Part shown: positions 28,577 through 38,836 of the stretch, piece by piece | Position numbering within the stretch: the stretch's first letter is position 1 | Layout of the letters: each line of letters opens with the position of its first letter | Assembly: GCA_945952065.1 (NCBI GenBank) | Contig: CAMFGY010000030.1 | Location: forward strand, 1-64,000 | Reading direction: 5' to 3' | DNA length: 64,000 nucleotides | Origin: an uncultured Burkholderiales bacterium | Lineage (GTDB): Bacteria; Pseudomonadota; Gammaproteobacteria; Burkholderiales; Burkholderiaceae_C | Program-made: the position numbers and the translations under genes | Notes under the pieces: model-generated | What the model saw: only the letters and a program-made list of their open reading frames with translations | What the model was told of the DNA's origin: nothing | The model's database searches: none

Positions 28577-29745
28577 GCCCCGGCCTCCTGCTCCACCCGC
28601 GTCCAAATGCCGCCCGCCTGGGCGCTGCGCAGCGCCGCATCCACCAGGGCCAAACCGTCCAGCCCATCAGCCACCTGCGGCAGGCACTGGCTTTCGGGTG
28701 CGGGAGATCGCCCTTGCTGGCGCGCGCGGATGTGCTCGGCGGCCTCGCGATACAGCTGCGCAAACGCTTCCAAATAGCCCTCCGGGTGGCCGGGTGGCAA
28801 GCGGGTGGCGGCGCGTGCGGCGGCGCTGTCCAGCCGGCCGCGCGTCAGAATTTCGCTCTTGCCGCCTTGGTGGCTCAGGCGCAGCTGATTGGGCTGCTCC
28901 TGGTCAAACGCCAGGCCGGCCTTGCTGCCGTAAAGGCGCAGGCGCAAAGCGTTTTCGCAGCCGCTGGCCACCTGGCTGGCCCACAGCGCACCCCGCGCGC
29001 CACCGGCAAAGCGCAGCATCAGCTGGGCGTTGTCGTCCAAGCGCCGGCCCGGCACAAAGCTGCTCAGCTCTGCACACACCGAGGCCGCCCGCAAGCCGCT
29101 GACGAAGCTGGCCAGCTGATACGCATGCGTGCCGATATCGCCCAGCGCCCCGGCCGGCCCGGCCAGCGCGGGGTCGCAGCGCCATTGGGCCTGCTTTTGC
29201 CCCTGCTGCTCCAGCGGCTCGGCCAGCCAATCTTGCGCGTACTCCACTTGCACCAGGCGCAGGTCGCCCAAGACGCCGGCCCGTACCAACTCCCGCGCAT
29301 GGCGCACCGCCGGGTAGGCGCTGTAGTTGTAAGTCACGGCCAAGAGCCTTTGGCGCGTGCGCGCCAAGGCCGCCAACTCGCGCCCTTCGCGCAAAGAAAT
29401 CGCCAGCGGCTTGTCGCAGATTACATCGATGCCGCCCTGCAAAAAGGCCTGGGCCACCGGCGCATGCAAATGATTGGGCGTGACGATGGCCACGGCCTCG
29501 ATGCCATCGGGCCGGTCGGCCTCGCGCCGGGCCATCTCGCGCCAGTCGGCATAGCAGCGCTCCGCGCTCAGGCCGAGTGCCGCGCCGCTGGCCGCGCTGC
29601 GCTCCGGCGTGCTGGAGAAGGCGCCGGCCACCAGCTCAAAAGCCCCGTCCAGTCGGGCGGCGATGCGGTGCACCGCGCCGATGAAGGCGTCTTGCCCGCC
29701 GCCCACCATGCCCAGGCGCAAAGGGCGCTGATAGCTCGCACTCAT
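28573..29745 (-). CDS. Gfo/Idh/MocA sugar oxidoreductase (second copy)
   Basis: The 390-aa NAD(P)-dependent dehydrogenase has an N-terminal Rossmann fold (LGMVGGGQDAFIGAVHR), the family motif CDKPLAI with catalytic Lys near residue 123, and the C-terminal GDIGTHAYQLASF with the usual Asp and His. Members oxidise sugar hydroxyls, often at C3, or reduce the ketone. It overlaps both neighbours by four bases and pairs with the TIM-barrel epimerase upstream. Substrate inferred only from context. Confidence 0.9.
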   Translation of the reverse strand: MSASYQRPLRLGMVGGGQDAFIGAVHRIAARLDGAFELVAGAFSSTPERSAASGAALGLSAERCYADWREMARREADRPDGIEAVAIVTPNHLHAPVAQAFLQGGIDVICDKPLAISLREGRELAALARTRQRLLAVTYNYSAYPAVRHARELVRAGVLGDLRLVQVEYAQDWLAEPLEQQGQKQAQWRCDPALAGPAGALGDIGTHAYQLASFVSGLRAASVCAELSSFVPGRRLDDNAQLMLRFAGGARGALWASQVASGCENALRLRLYGSKAGLAFDQEQPNQLRLSHQGGKSEILTRGRLDSAAARAATRLPPGHPEGYLEAFAQLYREAAEHIRARQQGRSPAPESQCLPQVADGLDGLALVDAALRSAQAGGIWTRVEQEAGA

Positions 29746-30833
29746 GGCCGCCCTCCTTCACATGGGCCTTCGCTCCCGGCCAGGCCCAACCAGGCGCGCA
29801 GCTCGGTGCGCGGCGTGCCGCCGTCGGCGAAGTCATCAAAGGCCTTGTCGGCCACGCGGATCAAATGCCGCTGAATGAAGGCGGCACCCTCGCGCGCGCC
29901 GTCCTCCGGGTGCTTCAGGCAGCACTCCCACTCCAGCACCGCCCAGCCCGGGTAGCCGTAGCGGGTCAGCTTGGAGAAGATGGCGCCAAAGTCGATCTGC
30001 CCATCGCCCAGCGAGCGGAAGCGCCCGGCCCGGTCGGCCCAATCGGCATAGCCGCCATACACGCCTTGCCGGCCATTCGGGCGGAACTCCGCGTCTTTGA
30101 CATGGAAGGCGCGGATGCGGGCGTGGTAGAGGTCGATGAAAGTCAGATAGTCAAGTTGCTGCAGCAGGAAGTGACTGGGGTCGTAGAGGATGCAAGCGCG
30201 CGGGTGCTGCTGCACCGCGTCGAGAAAGCGCTCGAAGGTCACACCGTCGAACAAGTCTTCGCCCGGATGCAGCTCGTAGCAGACATCGACACCGGCCTCG
30301 TCAAAGGCGTGGAGGATGGGCGTCCAGCGCCGCCCCAGCTCGGCAAAAGCCTCGTCGACCAAACCGGCCGGGCGCGGCGGCCAGGGGTAGAGATAGGGCC
30401 AGGCCAAGGCCCCGGAAAAGGTCGCATGGGCTTTGAGGCCCAAGCGCGCCGAGGCCCGGGCCGCCAGCTTGAGCTGCTCGGCCGCCCAAGCCTGGCGGGC
30501 CTCGGACGAGCCGCGCACCGCCGCGGCGGCAAAGCCGTCAAAAGGCCGGTCATAAGCCGGGTGCACCGCCAGCAGCTGGCCTTGCAAATGGGTGGACAGC
30601 TCGCTGATCTGCAAGCCCAGCTCGGCCAGGCGGCCACGCAGATCGTCGCAGTAACTTTGACTCTCAGCGGCGAGTGCCAGGTCAAACAAGCGGGCGTCCC
30701 AGCTGGGGATTTGCAGCGCCTTGAAGCCCAGACCGGCGGCCCAGCGGGCGATGTTGTCCAGGCTGTTGAAGGGCGCGTGGTCGCCCGCGAACTGGGCCAG
30801 AAAGAGGCCGGGGCCTTGCAAGGTTTTCATCAT
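29742..30833 (-). CDS. Sugar epimerase/isomerase-like TIM barrel (second copy)
   Basis: The 363-aa protein belongs to the AP-endonuclease-2/xylose-isomerase-like superfamily. Metal ligands are visible: Glu in ELHPGED, Asp/His in YDPSHF, His in FHVKDAEF and Glu in LEWECCLK. Such proteins act beside Gfo/Idh enzymes as 3-keto-sugar epimerases or lyases. The start is one of two adjacent ATGs (30833, 30830), giving MMKTLQGPGLFLAQ. It follows the LacI gene by 20 bases and overlaps the next gene. Confidence 0.88.
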   Translation of the reverse strand: MMKTLQGPGLFLAQFAGDHAPFNSLDNIARWAAGLGFKALQIPSWDARLFDLALAAESQSYCDDLRGRLAELGLQISELSTHLQGQLLAVHPAYDRPFDGFAAAAVRGSSEARQAWAAEQLKLAARASARLGLKAHATFSGALAWPYLYPWPPRPAGLVDEAFAELGRRWTPILHAFDEAGVDVCYELHPGEDLFDGVTFERFLDAVQQHPRACILYDPSHFLLQQLDYLTFIDLYHARIRAFHVKDAEFRPNGRQGVYGGYADWADRAGRFRSLGDGQIDFGAIFSKLTRYGYPGWAVLEWECCLKHPEDGAREGAAFIQRHLIRVADKAFDDFADGGTPRTELRAWLGLAGSEGPCEGGRP

Positions 30834-30853
30834 GGTTGGCTGTTCTTCATTGA

Positions 30854-31921
30854 TCAAAGCTGCGGGGCGTGATCGCTTTGGCGCTCGATCAACTCGGCGC
30901 GCTCCAAGAGCTGCAAGCGCTCGGGCGCTTCGCCGTCCAGCCGACGCAGCAAGAGGCTGCCGAGCTGGCGCCCGGCGTGGTGCAGCGAGGCAAAGTAGGT
31001 GCTGATGGGCGGCACAAAGTAGGCGCTGATATTGCTGTCGTCGGTGGCCACCACCACGGCCTCGCGGCCGGCCTGCCAACCCAGCTCCGCAAAGGCCGAC
31101 AAAGCCCCCAGGGCGGTGAATTCATTGGCGCAGACAAAGGCCGTAGGGCGCTCGGCACCTTGGGCTAAGTCCAGCACGATGCGCCGCCCATCGCCCGCCG
31201 AGAGGCCCGAGCTGCGCAAGAGTTCGGCCTCATAGGGCAAGCCCGCCTCGGCCAGCGCGCGCCGGTAGCCCTGCTCGCGGTGCTGGGCATACATCAGCTC
31301 GGGGCTGGGGTTGAGCATGGCAATGCGGCGGTGGCCGCGCGCCAGCAGGCGGCGCGTCGCTTGGTAGGCCATGTCTTCATGGTCGGTGTCGTAGCTGGGA
31401 TGCGGCTGCGCCAGCTCGCTGCGGCCATAGCTGACAAAGGGAAAGTCTTGCGCCAGCAGGTATTGAATGCGCTCGTCCTGCGGGCGGGTTTGGGTCAGGA
31501 TCAGGCCGTCCACCCGGCGCGATTCGACCAGGCTGCGCAAGCCTTCCAGCGGGTCCACGCCGGGCAGCTGCGGATGCACCACCAGGCTGTAATAACTGCC
31601 CGCCAATGCGGCATACAGGCCCGACACCAGCGCCATATAGCCGCTGTCGCTGAAGTCCTGCTGCGCGTCTTCCACCGGCAAGACGATGCACAGGGTGTAG
31701 GTCTTGCCGGTGCGCAGCTTCACCCCAGCCAGGTTGACGCTGTAGCCCAGCTCGGCGGCGGCGCGTTTGACACGCTCGCGGGTCTCGGGCTTGACCTCGG
31801 GCGCATCCTTCAATGCCCGCGACACCGTGCCCAGCGACAAGCCGGTGTGCCGCACCAGGGTCTTCAAGGTGACATTGGGGTTGGCGCCGGCCGCTGCCGG
31901 GCTGTCCAGTTCATTCGACAT
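30854..31921 (-). CDS. LacI-family transcriptional regulator
   Basis: The 355-aa repressor has an N-terminal helix-turn-helix and hinge (VTLKTLVRHTGLSLGTVSRAL, then ELGYSVNLAGVKLRTGK) and a periplasmic-binding-like sensor domain from about residue 72. The ATG at 31921 has AGGAG seven bases upstream and overlaps the end of the glycoside hydrolase gene by 11 bases. Its place inside the sugar operon implies local control and autoregulation, most likely through the palindrome at 42044-42067. Confidence 0.9.
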   Translation of the reverse strand: MSNELDSPAAAGANPNVTLKTLVRHTGLSLGTVSRALKDAPEVKPETRERVKRAAAELGYSVNLAGVKLRTGKTYTLCIVLPVEDAQQDFSDSGYMALVSGLYAALAGSYYSLVVHPQLPGVDPLEGLRSLVESRRVDGLILTQTRPQDERIQYLLAQDFPFVSYGRSELAQPHPSYDTDHEDMAYQATRRLLARGHRRIAMLNPSPELMYAQHREQGYRRALAEAGLPYEAELLRSSGLSAGDGRRIVLDLAQGAERPTAFVCANEFTALGALSAFAELGWQAGREAVVVATDDSNISAYFVPPISTYFASLHHAGRQLGSLLLRRLDGEAPERLQLLERAELIERQSDHAPQL

Positions 31922-33656
31922 CAACAAGCTCCTGTGCGGCGACCGACTCCTGCTGGCGACTCAACAAACGCTGGCCGAGCAAGAGAAAGACGCTGGAGGT
32001 CCAGGTAAAAGCGGGGTCGCGCAGGCCGGCACCGGTTTGCGCATCGAAGTTCTCGGCCATGCCGCTGCGCGCGGCCATGGCGGTGTAGCGGCGCGCCAGC
32101 TCGTCGCCCAAGTCGGCGCGGCCGCAGCGGTCCATGGCGTCGACAAAGAGCAGCATCGTCGGCGCCCAGATCGGGCCGCGCCAATAGCCATCGGCACGGT
32201 AAAACGGGCTTTGCTGGGACTCGGTGGCCAGGCCATGCGGGCTCAAGAAGCGGCCCGGCGCCAGCAGGCCTTGCAGCAGCGTTTGGCGCTGCGCCTCGCT
32301 CAGGCGCGGGCCCAGGATCAGGGGCAGAAAAGCAATCAGGCTGTCGGCGCCGGGCTCGGCCGGGGCGCCGCCTTCGCAGAGGGCGACAAAGCGCTCGCCA
32401 TCCCAGAGCTTGGCCATCAAGCGCGCAAACAAGGCGTCGGCGCGCTGCAGCCATTGCTGCGCGGCCTGGGGTTCTTGCAAGCGCGTGGCAAGGGCCGCCA
32501 ACTCCTCCATCTGCAGAATCAAAAAGCAGCTGAGGTCGGGGCTTTGCAGCGGGGTGCCGGGCAAGAAGGATGTGGCGTTGTCCCAGCCGGCATCGTTGCC
32601 GTGGTCATAGGCGGGCAGGCCGTTCTCTGTGGCGCTGGCCATCCAACTCTCGACCTGGGCCGCCAGCCAGCCATAGGCTTGGGCGCAGCGCTCGGGCGTC
32701 CAGAACTCGGGCGCCATGCGGCGCAGCTGGCCCAGGGTCCAGCCATGCACCGGCGGCTTGGTGAAGCGCCAGTAGGCAAAGCGGTCGTTGACGAAATCCG
32801 GCAGCCGGCCGCTGGCATGTTGGTGGGCAAACAGCAGCGCCAGCTGTTGCCAGGCCCGCTCGGGCTGGGCCGCGCCCAGGGCCAGGGCGTTGAAGCAATG
32901 GTCCCAGCTCCAGATATTGGTCATCCAGTTCTTGGACATATACATGGCCGGATAGGCCAGCTGCCCTTCGGCCGGCACCAGGCAAGACCAGGTGATGTAG
33001 GCCGCCAGCTGGCGCGCTGCCTGCAGCTCGGGCGGCACCGGCGGGCACAGGGCCAGCCAGGCGGCAAAGTCGGCAGCAGCGCTCTGCTGGGCTGCTTCAA
33101 AGCCCGGCCCATCCAGCCGCAAGGGTTGCACCCGGTACAGATGCAAGGCGGCGCGCGCCTGGCCCTGCGCATCGGGCAGCAAGCGGCATTCAATGCGCTC
33201 GGCGCGCTGGCCTTGCCAAGGGGCATCCAGCTGCCACTGGCCCTGGGCCAGGGTCAGGCGGGCCGAGAGGTCTTGGCTGGCGCAGCTGATGTGCAGCGCA
33301 TCGGGGCGGCGCTGGGCGTAGTCATAACGTTTCGATTGCAGGGACAAAGAAAGCGCGATGCCATGGCAAGCGATTGCCAAGGTGTCGGCATCGGCAAAGG
33401 CCAGGGCCAGATACCCGGCTTCGGAGTAAAAGCTCAGCGCCTCGGGGCTCAGGCGCCAAGCGCCTTGCAGCGCCTGACCGGCGGCGTCCACCGGGGTGAG
33501 GCGGAACAAGCGCCCCAGGTCGGTGTGTTCATCGCCGCCGCGCAGATTGCGCAGCCAGAAAGCCCCGTCCTCCGACAGGAAGGACACGCACAGCCAGCTC
33601 TCGCGCCGCGAGAAAGGCACACGCTGCGGGTCCATCAAGAAAAGCTCGTCGTTCAT
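31911..33656 (-). CDS. MGH1-like glycoside hydrolase
   Basis: The 581-aa protein has the (alpha/alpha)6-barrel signature of the GH63/GH37-like MGH1 group: YMSKNWMTNIWSWDHCFNAL, AYDHGNDAGWDNATSFLPG with the probable acid Asp, and FYRADGYWRGPIWAPTML with the distal motif. About 230 N-terminal residues form a beta-rich domain. There is no signal peptide, so it should act in the cytoplasm on the imported glycoside. The ATG at 33656 lies five bases after the permease stop. Related enzymes cleave alpha-glucosides such as glucosylglycerate; the substrate here is unknown. Confidence 0.82.
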   Translation of the reverse strand: MNDELFLMDPQRVPFSRRESWLCVSFLSEDGAFWLRNLRGGDEHTDLGRLFRLTPVDAAGQALQGAWRLSPEALSFYSEAGYLALAFADADTLAIACHGIALSLSLQSKRYDYAQRRPDALHISCASQDLSARLTLAQGQWQLDAPWQGQRAERIECRLLPDAQGQARAALHLYRVQPLRLDGPGFEAAQQSAAADFAAWLALCPPVPPELQAARQLAAYITWSCLVPAEGQLAYPAMYMSKNWMTNIWSWDHCFNALALGAAQPERAWQQLALLFAHQHASGRLPDFVNDRFAYWRFTKPPVHGWTLGQLRRMAPEFWTPERCAQAYGWLAAQVESWMASATENGLPAYDHGNDAGWDNATSFLPGTPLQSPDLSCFLILQMEELAALATRLQEPQAAQQWLQRADALFARLMAKLWDGERFVALCEGGAPAEPGADSLIAFLPLILGPRLSEAQRQTLLQGLLAPGRFLSPHGLATESQQSPFYRADGYWRGPIWAPTMLLFVDAMDRCGRADLGDELARRYTAMAARSGMAENFDAQTGAGLRDPAFTWTSSVFLLLGQRLLSRQQESVAAQELVDVE

Positions 33657-33661
33657 GCAAA

Positions 33662-34498
33662 TCAACCTTTGACGGCGGCGCTGGTGGCGCCATCCATGAT
33701 GTGGCGCTGGGCCAGGAAGAACAGGATCAAAGGCGCCAGACACAAGAGCACCGTCATGGCGGCAATGGCGCTCACATTGTTTGAATGCAGGCCCTTGAAC
33801 TGGGCCAGGCCCAGCGGCAAGGTGTACTGGCTTTGGTCGTTCAAAAAGATCAGCGGGCCCAGGTAGTCGTTCCAGCTGCCCAGGAACTGAAAGGTGCCCA
33901 CCAGCACCAGGGCCGGCGCCATCAAGGGCAAATGGATGCGCCAGTAGATTTGCCAGGCATTGGCGCCGTCCATGCGCGCGGCCTCGTCCAACTCGCGCGG
34001 AATGCTCATGATGAACTGGCGCAGCAAGAAGATGAAAAACGGCGCCGCAAAGAAGTTGGGCACGATCAGCGGCTTGAGCGTGTTGATCCAGCCCAGGGCG
34101 TTGAACTCCATATAGAGCGGGATCATGGTCACGTCCCAGGGAATCATCATCGAGCCCAGCACCACCATGAAGAGCACATTGCGGCCCCGGAAATCAAAGC
34201 GCGCAAAGCCATAGGCCACCAGGCTGGAGGAGAAAATTTGCCCCACGGTGGAGAGCAGCGCCACCCAGACCGAGTTGCGCAGGAACAGCGCAAAGGGCTG
34301 GGCCTGCCAGGCCTCGAGGAAATTGCGCCAATGCGGCTCGGCCGGCCACCAGACCGGCGGCCAGGCATAGAGCTCGCTCTTGGCCTTGAGCGCGGTCAGC
34401 AGCGTCCAGTACAGCGGCGCGGCAAAGGCAAAACACAGCACCAGCATCAGGCTGTAAAACGCCAGACGGCGGCTGCGGGTCTGCAGGCTGCTGTTCAT
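33662..34498 (-). CDS. ABC sugar permease, MalG type
   Basis: The 278-aa inner-membrane permease of a CUT1 importer has six helices and the EAA loop RELDEAARMDGANAWQIYWR near residue 170, which docks the ATPase. It starts MNSSLQTRSRRLAFYSLML and its ATG overlaps the stop of the MalF-type gene by four bases. It forms the channel with that partner. Confidence 0.92.
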   Translation of the reverse strand: MNSSLQTRSRRLAFYSLMLVLCFAFAAPLYWTLLTALKAKSELYAWPPVWWPAEPHWRNFLEAWQAQPFALFLRNSVWVALLSTVGQIFSSSLVAYGFARFDFRGRNVLFMVVLGSMMIPWDVTMIPLYMEFNALGWINTLKPLIVPNFFAAPFFIFLLRQFIMSIPRELDEAARMDGANAWQIYWRIHLPLMAPALVLVGTFQFLGSWNDYLGPLIFLNDQSQYTLPLGLAQFKGLHSNNVSAIAAMTVLLCLAPLILFFLAQRHIMDGATSAAVKG

Positions 34499-35517
34499 GC
34501 GCGGCCCCCCTTCTTGGCCGCTTGGCCCTCGGCCTTCACCTCGTTCTCATAAAACACCCAGAGGCTGGAGAAGCGCATCACCGAGGCCGAGAGCAGCAAG
34601 ATCAGCGCAAACATCAGCCAAGACATGGCCGAGGCATAGCCCATGTCGAAGTACTTGAAGGCGGTGTCGTAGATGTACATGGCCAACATATAGGTGGACT
34701 TCATCGGCCCGCCGCCGGTCAGCAGCAGAGCCAGGGTCAGCTGCTGAAACGCCGCGATCAAGGTGGTGACCAGGTTGAACAACAAGACCGGCGACAGCAG
34801 CGGCAGCGTGATGTGGGTGAACTGCTGCAGCTTGGAAACGCCGCTCATCTCGGCCGCCTCATACAGCTCCACCGAGATGCCTTTGAGCCCGGCCAAGAAC
34901 ACCAGCATGGTGCCGCCCAAGCTCCACAAGCTGGCGATCACCACCGCGCTCATGGCCCAGTCCGGGCTGCCCAGCCAGTCCACCGCCGGCAGGCCCACGA
35001 GCGAGAGCAAATAGTTCAAAAGCCCATACTCGCGGCTGTAAATCCAGGACCAAATGCTGACCAGGGCCACGCCGGACAGCATGGAGGGCAGATAAAACAC
35101 GGTGCGAAAAAAGCCCTCGCCCCGGCAGCGCCGGTTCAAGAGCAAAGCCAGGCCCAAAGCCCCGGCCAGATGGGTGGGCACATAGAGCAGCGCGAAGCGC
35201 GCGGTCACGCCCAGGGCCTCCCAGAAGTCCTCGTCCTGGCTCAAGATGCGCTGGTAGTTCTGCAGCCCGACAAAGCGCTCGCCGCCCATCAAAGGCCAAT
35301 CGAAGAAACTGATGTAAAGCGAGTAAAGCAGCGGCCCGACGGTGAAGGCCACAAAGCCCAGAACCCAGGGCGCAATGAAGAGATAGGGCAAGACCTGGCC
35401 CCAAGCGCGCGAGCGCGACAGGCGCCGAGGGGTCGGCCGCTGCTCCGGCCTCGCGGCCTCGGCCTTGAGCGGCATCAGCATCTCGCTTTGAGCATCCATG
35501 TGTTGAGACTTGTGCAT
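34495..35517 (-). CDS. ABC sugar permease, MalF type
   Basis: The 340-aa permease has a cytoplasmic N-tail, six predicted helices (first LPYLFIAPWVLGFVAFTVG) and the coupling loop ELYEAAEMSGVSKLQQFTHI. It follows the solute-binding protein by 31 bases. Two in-frame ATGs (35517 and 35499) are possible starts; the first is used. Confidence 0.92.
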   Translation of the reverse strand: MHKSQHMDAQSEMLMPLKAEAARPEQRPTPRRLSRSRAWGQVLPYLFIAPWVLGFVAFTVGPLLYSLYISFFDWPLMGGERFVGLQNYQRILSQDEDFWEALGVTARFALLYVPTHLAGALGLALLLNRRCRGEGFFRTVFYLPSMLSGVALVSIWSWIYSREYGLLNYLLSLVGLPAVDWLGSPDWAMSAVVIASLWSLGGTMLVFLAGLKGISVELYEAAEMSGVSKLQQFTHITLPLLSPVLLFNLVTTLIAAFQQLTLALLLTGGGPMKSTYMLAMYIYDTAFKYFDMGYASAMSWLMFALILLLSASVMRFSSLWVFYENEVKAEGQAAKKGGRA

Positions 35518-35548
35518 GGCCTGGGTCCTGAAAAGCGCCTTGCAGGCA

Positions 35549-36879
35549 TCAGCGCAAGCGCCGCTCGGCCTTCAAGGCGGCGCGGTCCAGAATGGCCCCG
35601 CTGTCGCCTTGCGGGCTGAGAAAAACTTCTTGGATGGCGTCGCGCACCACATCCTGGGCGCGCATCCAACGCGGGTTGAGCAAATGCGCCGGGCTTTCTT
35701 TCATGCTCTCGGCCATGGCGTAAAACGGCCGCACCTGCGGGTCTTGGGCCAAGCCTTGTTCAGCCGCCACGCTGAGCAAGACCGGCAGATCGTTGCCCCG
35801 CATGCGCACCGCCTCGGCGCTGCTGAAGAATTGGATGAAATCCCAGGCCAGCTCTTTTTGCCGGCTGTGCTTGGCCATGGCCAGGGCCGACACGCTGAGC
35901 ACGCTTTGCGGCGGCCGCCCTTGAAAGCTCGGCAGTCCGACCACGCCAAAGCGCTTGCGGTCCTGCGCCAACTCCAGGCGGAAGGCACTGCCGTCCAACA
36001 ACATGGCCACCTTGTCGGAGACAAACATCTGGCGCTGATTGCGCCCATCGCCCACGCCCAAAGCAGCCACCACATCGCTGCGCAGCAGGCCTTGCAGATA
36101 GGCAAACAAGGCCTTGCTCTCGGGGCTGTTCAGATGACCTTGCACGCTGTGCCCATCCGGCCCCAGCATGCGGCCGCCCGCGCTCCAGAGATAGCTCTGG
36201 AAGTCATAGGGGTCGGGATTCACATCGAGGCCAAAGCCGTAGGCCTTGGCCGCCGGATTGCGCAGGCGCTGCGCCATCTGGCGCAAATCATCCCAGCTCC
36301 AGCCCTCTTGCGGATAGGCGAGCCCGGCACGGTCCAGCATGTCTTTGTTGTAGTAGATGACCTGGGCGGTGAAGCCGGCCGGCACGCCGTAGATGCGGGC
36401 CTCGCCCTGCGGCTGCCCGGCATCGCGAACCGTGGAGAAGCGCCACAGCCCCGGCACAAAGTCGCGTGGCTTGATGCGCGCATCGCGGGCCAGGTAGGCA
36501 TCGAGCGGCTCCAAGACCCGCTGGTACTGCGGAAAGTTCCACATATACATCACGTCCGGCGGATGGCCCGCGCCAAAGGCCGCGGAGAGCTTTTGGTTGT
36601 AGCCGCCGCCATAGGCCTCCACCTGCACCTTGACGCCCGGATGGCGCGCCTCAAAGGCGGCGGCAATGCGCTGCTGGATCAAGAGGCTTTCGCTGCCGTC
36701 CCAGGTGGCAAAGCGCAGCACGCGCGGGGTGGACGCGTCGGCATTGCCCGGCCCCTCAGCCTGCCCTTCAGCCTGAGCATTGGCCGCCGCGCTGGCCCGC
36801 CAGACGCCCGCGCCCAGCAAGCTCAGGCCCAGGCCGGCCAAGAGGCCACGTCTCAGAACTTGTGCGCGCATCGGCGGCT

Positions 36880-36883
<4 letters not shown>
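35549..36883 (-). CDS. ABC sugar solute-binding protein (CUT1)
   Basis: The 444-aa protein has an RRGLLAGLGLSLLGAGVWRASA signal sequence with two arginines, then a family-1 extracellular binding fold (LRFATWDGSESLLIQQRIAA, FGAGHPPDVMYMWNFPQY, YGVPAGFTAQVIYYNKDML). It captures the sugar in the periplasm. Its start overlaps the stop of the ATPase gene by four bases, so importer subunits are made in one coupled block. Confidence 0.92.
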
Positions 36884-38016
<1,133 letters not shown>

Positions 38017-38044
38017 GGTGAGGTGGGGCTCCGGTTCGCTGGGT

Positions 38045-38836
38045 TCAGTTCAACAACAGGGTCTGCAAATAGGCTTGACCGGCGGCCGCCGTGCGGGCCG
38101 GCTCGCTGGGCTGGTCGTGCTCGACGATGAAGGTGTCGAGCCGCTGGCGCAGCCAGGGCAGCCAGGCCGGCCAGTCCAGCCGCCCCTCGCCCAGCGTGGC
38201 CCAGCCCTGCTCGGCCTCAGCCAGCGCGGCGCCGGGCCTGGCCAGGTCTTTCACATGCACCGACTGCAAGCGCTCGGCATAGCGCTGCAGCCAGCGCATC
38301 GGCAGCTCCCCGGCCCGCGCCACCCAGGCCACATCGGGCTGCCAACGCAAAGCCGGCGCGGCGTCCAACACGGTCTCCAACACGCTGCGTCCATCGTCAG
38401 CAAGCCGCTCAAATTCAAAGGCATGGTTGTGATAGGCCAGCGTGATGCCCTGCGCCTGCAGGCTCAGCGCATGGGCTTGCAAGCGCGCGGCCAGCGCCAG
38501 CCAGCCGGCCCGATCGCTGGGCCGCTCGGCCTCGTCCAGCCAGGGCATGACCAGTTGACGGCAGCCGCAGCCCTGCAAGGCGGCGACCACTTCATCCAGG
38601 CGCTCGCCCAGATCACTCATCTCCACATGCATGGAGGCCAGGCCCAGGCCCGCATCGCGCAGGGTGGCGACGAAGGCTTCAGCACTCAGCCCATGCAGCG
38701 CCTCGCTCTCCACCCAAGGGAAGCCCGCCTGACGCGCCACTTGCAAACGCGCGGCCAAGTCACCGGCACTGCGCACTGTGTAGAGCTGCAAGGCGATGCG
38801 CGGCGCGCAAGCCTGGGCATTGCTGTGGGGACTCAT
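38045..38836 (-). CDS. Sugar epimerase/isomerase-like TIM barrel (first copy)
   Basis: The 263-aa protein is a compact member of the xylose-isomerase-like superfamily. Probable metal ligands are Glu in YHNHAFEFER, Asp in WQPDVAW, His in VHVKDLA and a late Glu (FIVEHDQ). It overlaps the upstream Gfo/Idh gene by four bases, repeating the oxidoreductase-epimerase pairing seen again at 28573-30833. The two epimerase copies are clearly different in length (263 vs 363 aa), so they probably have different reactions. Confidence 0.87.
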   Translation of the reverse strand: MSPHSNAQACAPRIALQLYTVRSAGDLAARLQVARQAGFPWVESEALHGLSAEAFVATLRDAGLGLASMHVEMSDLGERLDEVVAALQGCGCRQLVMPWLDEAERPSDRAGWLALAARLQAHALSLQAQGITLAYHNHAFEFERLADDGRSVLETVLDAAPALRWQPDVAWVARAGELPMRWLQRYAERLQSVHVKDLARPGAALAEAEQGWATLGEGRLDWPAWLPWLRQRLDTFIVEHDQPSEPARTAAAGQAYLQTLLLN